Source of the DNA: Cupriavidus campinensis
GTDB taxonomy: Bacteria > Pseudomonadota > Gammaproteobacteria > Burkholderiales > Burkholderiaceae
Assembly: GCF_905397395.1 (NCBI RefSeq)
Contig: NZ_CAJPVH010000024.1
Coordinates: 1 to 64,000, forward strand
Direction: 5' to 3'
DNA: 64,000 bases
Under the pieces are notes generated by a model. It was not told where the DNA came from. It was given only the letters and a program-made list of their open reading frames with translations, and did no database searches. Made by a program: the position numbers and the translations under genes. Positions 17,933 through 25,219 of this stretch are shown here, piece after piece. Each line of letters opens with the position of its first letter. The stretch's first letter is position 1.

Positions 17933-18289
17933 TCAGAGCCCAAAGTCTCCCGAGTGGGAAGGAGCTATGGCTTCTCGCCGCTTTTGTTGCATGGCCCGCT
18001 CGCGTACCAATTTCTCGATGGCATCGATGCCGGCTCTCATCCGCTCCGCAGCTGAAGCGTTCGCCGAATGCACGGAAATCTTCGGCGGGATGAAACCGCG
18101 AAGAGCGACAGCCTCCTCGATCCAGAGGATGACGTCATACCCCGTCCCACGCTCGTCATCGCCCAGATCGTGGTCGAGGCTTATCTCCACGACCGAGCCT
18201 GTCTCCAGCAACGAAATAACCTCGTCTGGCCAACTGGCACAGATCCATCCCGCCGGGGTATCGCGTTCGTCATCGAGGTAGACCTTCAT
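17933..18289 (-). CDS. Cyclic-phosphate-processing receiver-domain (cREC) protein
   Basis: A 118-residue receiver-like protein starting MKVYLDDERDTPAGW, with a second acidic motif SLDHDLGDDERGTGYDV. This is the pattern of cREC proteins, receiver folds predicted to process 2',3'-cyclic phosphate ends in RNA-damage systems. ATG 18289 overlaps the stop of the preceding gene (ATGA), so it is translated by coupling. The C-terminal 25 residues are basic. Together with the HAD gene this hints at an RNA-repair function in the element; the enzymatic role is not proven for the family. Confidence 0.72.
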   Translation of the reverse strand: MKVYLDDERDTPAGWICASWPDEVISLLETGSVVEISLDHDLGDDERGTGYDVILWIEEAVALRGFIPPKISVHSANASAAERMRAGIDAIEKLVRERAMQQKRREAIAPSHSGDFGL

Positions 18290-18516
18290 TTGATCGCCGC
18301 CCAACGCTCTGGCGGCACCCTCGTATGCAGGCCAAGTTGCTTGGCTGTTTCTATCGGCAGTCGCAGAACGACATCTGCGCCGGCAGTCTTGCGCGTGATC
18401 AACTCCACAGCCACGCCCTGCAATTCCAAGTACACGACGCCCGCCTCAAAGGCTTCCTCGTAAAGGTGCCAGGACAGGTCGCCCGCATGGTGCGCCAGCG
18501 TCGCCTTTGTACTCAC
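18286..18516 (-). CDS. Small hypothetical protein
   Basis: A 76-residue protein that I do not recognise. The frame is open to 18687, but GTG 18516 is preceded by an ideal GGAGGTGA ribosome site and begins VSTKATLAHHAGDLSWHLYE. The sequence reads as a small alpha/beta protein (GVVYLELQGVAVELI, then VVLRLPIETAKQLGL). It is coupled by an ATGA overlap to the cREC gene downstream, so the two products probably work together. Confidence 0.55.
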   Translation of the reverse strand: MSTKATLAHHAGDLSWHLYEEAFEAGVVYLELQGVAVELITRKTAGADVVLRLPIETAKQLGLHTRVPPERWAAIK

Positions 18517-18649
18517 GTTGTCACCTCCGGGTTGCGCCGCGAGTCGATAGTTCGACTGAGCGACAAGGGATAGGACCTTAACGCGTCGCACGCTCTTCTC
18601 CGTGGAAAATGGAACGCGCTCAACAGGGGCGATCCGTTGCGGATCGTTC

Positions 18650-18985
18650 TCACTCGGCGTTGGGCACCCCGCTTTTCCACGCCTCAATGATGCTCCGCCG
18701 CTCGTCTTCGGTCAAAACGCCCGGGAATGGCGAAGCCTTCCGCATTCGGACACCTCGTTCTCCCGGGTCAACTAATACCGCCAGCACGTCATCAAGACGA
18801 CCGTCGAGCAACCGACGCCATCCCTGGCGATCGGGGGACTCTCCGGCATCAGCATCACGCCAGCGGTCCAAATTGACAACAGCACAGCCGAGCAATGCTG
18901 GGTTAGCGGCCAGCTTCTCGGCAACACGCTGGTGGAGCAGCAGGCTCCGGATCTCGGATTGAACTCGCTCCGTACGATCGTCCAT
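18650..18985 (-). CDS. Hypothetical protein downstream of the relaxase gene
   Basis: A 111-residue, mostly helical, charged protein (MDDRTERVQSEIRSLLLHQR...) without a recognised domain. ATG 18985 has a purine-rich GGAGAAGG ribosome site and lies 27 bp after the relaxase stop on the same strand, so it probably belongs to the mobilization operon. It could be a relaxosome accessory or a passenger; nothing decides. Confidence 0.5.
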   Translation of the reverse strand: MDDRTERVQSEIRSLLLHQRVAEKLAANPALLGCAVVNLDRWRDADAGESPDRQGWRRLLDGRLDDVLAVLVDPGERGVRMRKASPFPGVLTEDERRSIIEAWKSGVPNAE

Positions 18986-19011
18986 GATCCCCAACCTTCT
19001 CCAAGGTCTCG

Positions 19012-20664
19012 TCAAGGCTCCAGGTCACGGCCTGCCTCATATCGTGGTTTGGTCACCTTCGATCTCTCCAGCCCTATCAGTTGCCGCTCCCCTTGGATCA
19101 TCTCCTGGAGCTCTGGGTTGATGAGCTTGAAGCCGTGTTCTGCTGCCAGCTTAGCGCACAGTTCCTTGTACTCGTCTGACCCCTTCACTGTGAACTTGCC
19201 CCACTTCTGCGCCGATAGCTGCAGCGCGGCTAGCGTCGCAGCCCGATTGCGCCAGTCGTGCACGTCGATTCGCCTGCCCTTGTCCACGAAAGCCACCCGA
19301 CAATTGGCGACGCCCTCTCTGCAGGTGTAATGCACCTGTAGGCCGACAACTTGGGCTGTGAACGCGCGGATATCGCGCGGCGTGGGCGATCCGTCGCTTT
19401 CGCCTTCGATGCAATGCGGCAAGCTTGCTCGGTACCGCCATTGCTCAGCGAACTCTGGCTCGCCCTGCAGCCGATACCAAGCCTCCAAGTCTGGATAGGG
19501 TCGGAACCGCCAGTTGTGCGCATCGCGCTCCCGCCGGTGCAACTCTTTCATGAAGGCCTTCTCGGCGGCCTGCTCGGCGGCAATCACGCTTCGCAGGACA
19601 TTCAGGGCAGCGCCCCTGCCACGCCAACTGCCTGCGAAGAGCCCTGTGCGGCGCGCCCGTTGCTGGGCCGACAGTTCGTGTCGCTCACGCTGCTGCCGCT
19701 GGTCCTGGGCCTGCTTTTCTGCCGCCTTGTTCGCATAGTGCTCTTTCCGCCCAGTGATGTATTCCCGCCAGCGCGGCGCATCGGGCTTGATCGCCTTTGG
19801 CTCCCGGACAGCTAACCGGGCCTGGTACTGCGGCGGCCGGTACAAACCAAGCCGCTCTTGCAGTTTGGCTAGGCTGGCGCCCCTGTCTACGCTGCTGGCC
19901 TTTATGGCAACCTCGCCAACGAAAACTATCGCGCCGCTGCCCTTCTTCACGTAACGCATCCCATGCTCGGCCAGCTCGCTGTGAAGCTGCTCCCACGACT
20001 GCGCCCGCTCGATAGCCGGGGCGCCTTCTTCGATACAGATTCGCTCCGCTGACTTCTCGCCTGTCCGATTCTCCATGTCGCGCTTGCGCTGACCAGGTTG
20101 GCGCGCCTTTGGCGTGTCCGTAACGAGGTGCTCCCGAATGAGTTCGCCGCCGTCCCGCACGCGGTAGCGGCCGCGCTGCTCGCGTTGCCAGCCTTGAACG
20201 TGCTCAATCCGCGCTAGGGCCTTGTGCACAGCCTCGATGTCGAACCCACCATTGATCTTGACTACTTCCAACGTGTCCGGATGCACACGATTGATGGCGA
20301 TGTGCAAGTGAATATTGTCCGTGTCGGCGTGCTGGCCATAGATGGCCTGATGATCCCCCACCCCAAGCTCAGCCATGAAGATGCTAACCGCCTCCTCGAT
20401 TTGAGCCAGGCTTGGCTGCTCGCCCTCCCGCCAACTCAAGATGTAGTGATTAACCGGGTTCTTGCTGCGCACCGCCTCCGACGCAAGTGCGACCATTTCT
20501 TCGCGCTGCGCGGCATGGCTACCTGTGATGAACCCTCGGCCGTTGGCATAAATCACTTTCTCCTCTGGATTCACCATTTCCGGCGCTCGAATGTAATCAA
20601 CCAAGTCGCGAATGCTCGCGGCCTTGCTCTTGTCCTTCGAGTTCAGGATCTTCTTACCGACCAT
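19012..20664 (-). CDS. MOBP relaxase (RP4 TraI-like)
   Basis: A 550-residue relaxase that would nick oriT and pilot the transferred strand. The N-terminal domain follows RP4 TraI: a catalytic-tyrosine candidate in IRDLVDYI (Tyr24), NPVNHYILSWREGEQP, and the metal-binding motif III HADTDNIHLHIAINRVHP at 112-129. The C-terminal half is a charged helical region (QAQDQRQQRERHELSAQQ) of the kind found in plasmid relaxases without a primase domain. The start overlaps the mobC-like gene by 11 bp. The whole length appears intact. Confidence 0.92.
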   Translation of the reverse strand: MVGKKILNSKDKSKAASIRDLVDYIRAPEMVNPEEKVIYANGRGFITGSHAAQREEMVALASEAVRSKNPVNHYILSWREGEQPSLAQIEEAVSIFMAELGVGDHQAIYGQHADTDNIHLHIAINRVHPDTLEVVKINGGFDIEAVHKALARIEHVQGWQREQRGRYRVRDGGELIREHLVTDTPKARQPGQRKRDMENRTGEKSAERICIEEGAPAIERAQSWEQLHSELAEHGMRYVKKGSGAIVFVGEVAIKASSVDRGASLAKLQERLGLYRPPQYQARLAVREPKAIKPDAPRWREYITGRKEHYANKAAEKQAQDQRQQRERHELSAQQRARRTGLFAGSWRGRGAALNVLRSVIAAEQAAEKAFMKELHRRERDAHNWRFRPYPDLEAWYRLQGEPEFAEQWRYRASLPHCIEGESDGSPTPRDIRAFTAQVVGLQVHYTCREGVANCRVAFVDKGRRIDVHDWRNRAATLAALQLSAQKWGKFTVKGSDEYKELCAKLAAEHGFKLINPELQEMIQGERQLIGLERSKVTKPRYEAGRDLEP

Positions 20665-20980
20665 GGCTCAACTGCTCCATGTAGGTTTTGATCGCAACTA
20701 GTGCACCAGCCGTGTCGCTGCTGTAGGCTCCGCCACTTTGGTTGTGCACGTGCTTCAGCAGGCCACCGATGCGCCGCAGTTCCTTGAGCATCAAGGTATC
20801 CGCGCTTGCGACGATCGGCCTGCCAAAGTAGCGGCGCCGAACCAACTCGGACATGCTCAACCCGGCAAGGTCCGCATCCTCTTTCAGCTTGGCCTTTTCC
20901 ACCGACGTGAGCCGCATATTCAGAACCGCGTCGAGCGGCTCCACCCCCAGTGTTTCAAACGGCAACTTGATCTCCTTCAT
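20654..20980 (-). CDS. MobC/TraJ-like relaxosome accessory protein
   Basis: A 108-residue protein with an RHH-type DNA-binding part (LNMRLTSVEKAKLKEDADLA, then GLSMSELVRRRYFGRP) and the C-terminal ELRRIGGLLKHVHNQ helix shared by MobC, TraJ and NikA proteins. These bind next to nic and load the relaxase. It is encoded directly upstream of the relaxase gene (11-bp overlap), and the predicted oriT lies about 130 bp upstream, the classical MOBP arrangement. Confidence 0.85.
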   Translation of the reverse strand: MKEIKLPFETLGVEPLDAVLNMRLTSVEKAKLKEDADLAGLSMSELVRRRYFGRPIVASADTLMLKELRRIGGLLKHVHNQSGGAYSSDTAGALVAIKTYMEQLSHGR

Positions 20981-21112
20981 ACCCTAGTAGGCGTGCCGCA
21001 GTTTGCGCAAACACAATCCGAAATGTTGCGCCGACCGGGGGGTAAAGGGGAGCTCCCCCATTGCAGAATGAGCCGGGGCTGTGAGAAGCGAAGCGCCGAA
21101 TGGCCCCGGCGT

Positions 21113-21160
21113 CCGTTGTAACATACATGCCCCGCATGTGTGTTACAACGGCCATCCTGT
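21113..21160 (+). other. Predicted origin of transfer (oriT)
   Basis: An imperfect inverted repeat, 18-bp arms 21113-21130 and 21134-21151 with one mismatch and a 3-nt loop, is followed at once by CATCCTGT (21153-21160). That matches the YATCCTG-Y nic consensus of RP4-type MOBP plasmids; cleavage would be expected after the G. It lies upstream of the mobC-like and relaxase genes in the gene-free stretch 20981-21354. Confidence 0.75.
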
Positions 21161-21354
21161 TATGTTCTTGAGGCGCCTATGGCGCGTGGCGTAAAACAAC
21201 GAATTTGAATGTCAAACAATTCATTGCTTTGAATTGCTTAACCCTGCAGCTTCCCCCACTTACCGCGCACTCGCGGCCTTGCCTTACGAAGGGTAAGAAC
21301 AGTCCAGACCCAGACCGACAACTGCAATCCATCTCCGCGCCATTTGTCGCTGGC

Positions 21355-21573
21355 CTAGCGCCCAGCCTGCTCCATGCGGATTTTGATGGCCTCGCTCGCG
21401 CCGGACAGATCGAGCGGAAAGCGCTCGGCCTCATAGCACTCGATCAGCGTGGCCAGCGCCTCCAGTTGGTCCCCCTCGCGGGTGCCGTGAGCAGGATCTG
21501 CGTCGACAAGGCGAGCCGCGACCTTCAACGCCTTTTCGTAGTCCGCTTCGTCGCAAATTGGGCGGGTTTCCAT
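21355..21573 (-). pseudogene. Truncated HigA-type antitoxin (N-terminal part only)
   Basis: 72 residues beginning METRPICDEADYEKALK and ending IKIRMEQAGR. This is the N-terminal domain of the larger HigA antitoxins (the segment before their helix-turn-helix), cut off exactly where the HTH should begin. It keeps a good ribosome site (AAGGAG), so a fragment may still be made. No HigB toxin gene is seen next to it. The truncation abuts the oriT region, suggesting a deletion during assembly of the element. Confidence 0.65.
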
Positions 21574-21661
21574 CGTGGCTACTCCTTGTCTGATCGGGCC
21601 ACCTGCGCCAATTGCAGGGGCACAACCGCGGCTGGTCTCACTGCTCGGCCAAGCTGAGCTC

Positions 21662-21884
21662 CTATTTGGACTGCCAGCTTAGTCCAGAACCGGGCGGGGC
21701 TGCGCCTGCGTGTTCGAGCCGCACGGCCAAGTCAGGACTGATGCCGGCATGGCCGTGGAGCACGCGAGAAGGCGCCGTACGCGAAATCCCGAGTCGCCTG
21801 GCCCGCTTCGGTAATCTCGATGCCCAGTGGTACTAGCACGTCTTCGCGCAACAACTGGCCTGGGTGACGTGGTTGCTTCATCAT
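21662..21884 (-). pseudogene. Frameshifted HigA/VapI-type antitoxin gene
   Basis: From ATG 21884 the product starts MMKQPRHPGQLLREDVLVPL, the typical HigA/VapI N-terminus. After EITEAG the frame goes wrong, but a neighbouring frame continues with ARRLGISRTAPSRVLHGHAG, then ISPDLAVRLEHAG, the HTH of the same family, to a TAG at 21662-21664. A single small frameshift therefore breaks the gene. The partner toxin is absent. The two antitoxin remnants lie back to back, evidence of a decayed addiction module. Confidence 0.75.
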
Positions 21885-21917
21885 TGGGATTCTGTCATTC
21901 ACACTCTGGCCACTACG

Positions 21918-22379
21918 GTGCACCTTTTTGTCAATTGTGAGTTCACTGATTTTCTCGACTGCGAGCTGATCAGTATCGCGCTTGTCGCCGACGATGGGCG
22001 CGAGTTCTACGGTGAACGCTCGGACTTCAGTCAAGCGAGCTGCAGCGCCTTCGTGCGTGAGGCTGTGCTACCGCAGCTCGGTCAATATCCGGGGTGCGTT
22101 TTCACGCTAGAGGCATTGCGCACGGCTCTGTTGGCCTGGCTCGCGCACTTCGCGGACGAGCCAGAGCGCGTGCTGTGCTTCGACTACGGCGAGGATTGGG
22201 AACTGCTCGTCGACTTGGCTGGAGAGGTGCCTCTTGGCTGGCAGGCCTGTCACATTGGAGCCGCAGCGATTGACGTCGGCCGACTCGAAGCCTACTTCAT
22301 GGAGCACGGCGGGCGGCACCATCGCTACACGACGCGCGGGCACTCAAGCTTGCCTTCCGAGTGTGAATCTGAGTCATAA
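21918..22379 (+). CDS. Predicted 3'-5' exoribonuclease (Rv2179c-like) with altered active site
   Basis: A 153-residue RNase H-fold DEDD-type exonuclease relative: CEFTDFLDCELISIALVADD then GREFYGE is the exoribonuclease family signature, and CFDYGEDWELLVDL would hold the central acidic residues. In the family the first motif reads D-x-E-F; here it is N-C-E-F, so the first metal-binding Asp is replaced by Asn and activity may be lost. Start GTG 21918 is the best fit to the family N-terminus; the frame is open from GTG 21864. A hairpin terminator follows. Confidence 0.65.
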   Translation: MHLFVNCEFTDFLDCELISIALVADDGREFYGERSDFSQASCSAFVREAVLPQLGQYPGCVFTLEALRTALLAWLAHFADEPERVLCFDYGEDWELLVDLAGEVPLGWQACHIGAAAIDVGRLEAYFMEHGGRHHRYTTRGHSSLPSECESES

Positions 22380-22384
22380 AAACA

Positions 22385-22410
22385 CAGAAACCCGCTCACG
22401 CGGGCTTCTG
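22385..22410 (+). terminator. Hairpin terminator after the exoribonuclease-like gene
   Basis: 11-bp arms (CAGAAACCCGC and GCGGGCTTCTG, one mismatch) around a 4-nt loop, 6 bp past the stop codon. No long T-tract follows, so efficiency may be moderate. Confidence 0.5.
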
Positions 22411-22476
22411 GCGGCCACCAAGGATACTGGGGCGACCTCGTTGGCTAAGCCTGCAACCATTATGCCATTGCCATGG

Positions 22477-22857
22477 TCAGCGCTTCTTCTGCCGCTTCTC
22501 ATCGCCGGTGTCCTCGACCGGTTCCGTCGGGTCGTCGTAGCAGACGACCGACCCGCGCAGCGCCTCCTGGTAGGCCAGCCCATCAAGCTGCTTGTCCCTC
22601 CACAGCCCAAACAAGTCCGGCGCCGGGCACAGCGGCGGAAATTCGGCACCGGCGGGCAGCGTGATGCGGAGCCAAGCGCCCAGGACGTCCTGGACACAGC
22701 GCTGACACAGGTCGAGGCTGACGGTGTTTCCGTCGCCAAAGACCGATTCGAAGCCGCCAAGGTGGTCAATCGACAGTCGCTCCTGCCACTCGCCAGGTTC
22801 GTCAGGGCTCATGCGACGGCCGCAGGGGTCGCACGCGCACGCGGTTCGTACTCTCAC
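22477..22857 (-). CDS. Hypothetical protein with paired cysteines
   Basis: About 126 residues with CACDPCGRRM near the N-terminus and DLCQRCVQDVLGAWLRI in the middle: two CxxC-type pairs about 45 residues apart, suggesting a structural zinc site. The C-terminus is acidic and then basic (DEKRQKKR). The frame is open to 22941 through a TTG; GTG 22857 just after a TATAGT-like -10 is equally possible, which would give a nearly leaderless mRNA. No function is recognised. Confidence 0.45.
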   Translation of the reverse strand: MRVRTACACDPCGRRMSPDEPGEWQERLSIDHLGGFESVFGDGNTVSLDLCQRCVQDVLGAWLRITLPAGAEFPPLCPAPDLFGLWRDKQLDGLAYQEALRGSVVCYDDPTEPVEDTGDEKRQKKR

Positions 22858-22941
22858 TGCACTATATTGGTATACACGCACAGCTTGCCTCGGCAGCTTA
22901 GGCGGCAAGGATCCCCGAAAAGGCCGACAAAGGGTCGCCAA

Positions 22942-23711
22942 GCTAGAGCACCTTCGCCTGCCTCAAGAGGATATTTCGTCCCCCGGATGGGCAAGGCACG
23001 TAGTATCGTTCCAGTAGGGCAAAACAATCATAGCTGCGATGGGGCGACTTGCTGACGCTATTCGAAACTTGAAGTATGGGTCGTCGACTGGATGCCCTTA
23101 CCCGTTTTTCCAGTGGGGGCGCGAACTCGATGAAACTCACAATCCAAGCATGGTGGCTGGTGCAATGCCCGTAGCCAGGGTGAGCGCCCCAGTTTTGTGA
23201 CGCAATCACCACAAAACCATTGAATGCGTGCGGGATTGATCGACTGTATGCGCTCCATCACTTCGATTATATGGGGCACGTTTACGGATGCGGAGATCAC
23301 GAGCGCACATTGGTGCGGACGCCACAGCCCAACTGGCCGTGCCCTCCAGTTTGATCGCCCGAATTGTGACCGTTTACCTCGCAAGGCTTGCCGGTACACG
23401 CTCGTGGTCGATCTCGATCGCGCTTAGGCGGTCGGCCGCGGCTTGGCGCACGCCCACGCGCGGGGTTCCTCCGTCTTGATCTGGAGCGAGCCGATTCCAG
23501 CCATGAGCGGATTTTCAACCATTCCGATTCTTTACACCTCTCTCCCTCTCGGGTACGTTCCCTATGTTCAAAAGGACAGTGGTGTAAGAAAATGTTACTT
23601 TTAGTATATGGGACTCTGCAAAAGGGGCTGGCGACGCCTTGGGCGCCATTGCTGCGCCTCTGAGCCTTCGCTTGTGCCTGCAGGCGCGCCTTCGGCCTAC
23701 TGCTTGGTCAA
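22942..23711. other. Region without a convincing gene before the defence operon
   Basis: About 770 bp, including the promoter region for the defence operon. A minus-strand frame at 23058-23399 has protein-like stretches but no ribosome site or known family. At 23592-23663 a 23-residue frame starts MLLLVYGTLQKGLATP, which looks like the first residues of a gamma-glutamylcyclotransferase-like protein, but nothing continues it. Both may be decayed genes. Confidence 0.45.
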
Positions 23712-25217
23712 ATGAACTCGCAAAACAAAGAAAATCAGGAAGAAGATTTCGACATCGTCGAACCGGCGGCCTCGAATCTCGTAGAGGCGCTCCGTGACAT
23801 CGGCTACTCGCTCGAGTCCGCAGCTGCTGACATCATCGACAACTCCATCTCGGCTTCAGCCCGCCGCATCGACATCCGGTTTGGGTGGAGCGATGACCAA
23901 CAGCCGTGGATCGCCATCATCGATGATGGCAAGGGCATGAGTGAAACTGAACTGGTCGAAGCCATGCGCCCTGGTGGAAAGGATCCGCTCGGCAAACGAA
24001 AGGCCGACGACCTTGGGCGATTCGGGCTGGGCCTGAAGACCGCTTCTTTCTCCCAATGCCGCGAGCTGACCGTCATTAGCCGCCAAGGTGGTTCTCTTGC
24101 TTGTCGGCAGTGGAATCTGGATTTGGTCAGAAAGTGCAACCGCTGGATATTGCGCCGTCCGGTGGCATCGGAAATAGCGGAATTTCCGATCGATGTCGCG
24201 GAGCTTGGCTCATCGGGTACGATTGTCCTCTGGCGTCAGCTCGACCGTCTCGATTTGGGTGCGGACCCGAAGCACCACCACCAGGTGATGAACGAGCGCA
24301 TCGTGACCATCTGCGACCACGTGGCCCTGGTTTTCCACCGGTTCATTACCGGCGAGCCGGGCAAGCCAAAGATTGCCTTCCGTGTTAATGGCTCGACCAT
24401 TGACGGCTACGATCCGTTCAATGCCCGGCACCCGGCGACCATGCATCTCGGGGAAGAGGTGCTGGAAATCGAAGGCAAGACCGTGACGTTGTGCCCGTAT
24501 ATTCTGCCACACCACAGCAAGGTCAGCGCATCCGAATACACGGCCTTGGGCGGCAAGGAGGGCTACCTGCGTGGCCAAGGCTTCTACATCTACCGCAACC
24601 GCCGTCTCATCATCCATGGTACGTGGTTCCGCATGGCACGGCAGGACGAAATCACGAAACTGGCGCGTGTCCAGGTCGACATTCCGAACACGCTGGACCA
24701 CCTTTGGACGATTGACGTTCGCAAGTCGCGAGCCCAGCCACCCGAAGCGGTCCGTCGGCGCCTGCGCGGCATTCTGGACCGCATCCGCGACAGCGCGAAG
24801 CGACCCTACACGCACCGGGGCACGGCAGCGCTCAATTCACCCAAGCAGCCCGTCTGGCTCCGGAAGCACCACAACGAGCGCATCTCCTATGTGCCGAACC
24901 TCGAGCACCCACTGGTCAACGAGTTCCGCTCGGACCTGCCGCCGGCGATGCGACCTCGCTTTGACGGAATCATGGCAGTCATCGGCGCTTCCCTGCCCTT
25001 CGCGACCCTGTTCAACGACATAGCCTCCCACCCCAATGAGACTGATACGTCAAGGGAGACAACGGAAGCGCTAGAGGCCCTCGCGGCGATGCTGTACGGG
25101 GATAGTGGAACAGATCCGGCAGAAATAGAAAGGGTCATGAAGATTACTGAGCCTTTCTGCTCGACGCCCGAATTCGTGTCCCAGTACATTGAACGTCTTC
25201 AATCCAAGGAGAACTGA
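23712..25217 (+). CDS. GHKL ATPase of the MutL/MORC type (defence cassette gene 1)
   Basis: A 501-residue protein with a GHKL (Bergerat-fold) ATPase domain. The ATP-lid motifs are DIIDNS (Asp40-Asn44), the IIDDGKGM loop (69-76) and GRFGLGLKTAS (102-112). A second S5-like domain and a helical C-terminus follow. Bacterial MutL/MORC-like ATPases of this kind are found with Z1, PD-(D/E)XK and AIPR genes in predicted restriction systems, where they are thought to clamp or remodel DNA in an ATP-dependent way. It is the first gene of an operon; the next start is 2 bp after its stop. Confidence 0.88.
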   Translation: MNSQNKENQEEDFDIVEPAASNLVEALRDIGYSLESAAADIIDNSISASARRIDIRFGWSDDQQPWIAIIDDGKGMSETELVEAMRPGGKDPLGKRKADDLGRFGLGLKTASFSQCRELTVISRQGGSLACRQWNLDLVRKCNRWILRRPVASEIAEFPIDVAELGSSGTIVLWRQLDRLDLGADPKHHHQVMNERIVTICDHVALVFHRFITGEPGKPKIAFRVNGSTIDGYDPFNARHPATMHLGEEVLEIEGKTVTLCPYILPHHSKVSASEYTALGGKEGYLRGQGFYIYRNRRLIIHGTWFRMARQDEITKLARVQVDIPNTLDHLWTIDVRKSRAQPPEAVRRRLRGILDRIRDSAKRPYTHRGTAALNSPKQPVWLRKHHNERISYVPNLEHPLVNEFRSDLPPAMRPRFDGIMAVIGASLPFATLFNDIASHPNETDTSRETTEALEALAAMLYGDSGTDPAEIERVMKITEPFCSTPEFVSQYIERLQSKEN

Positions 25218-25219
25218 GC

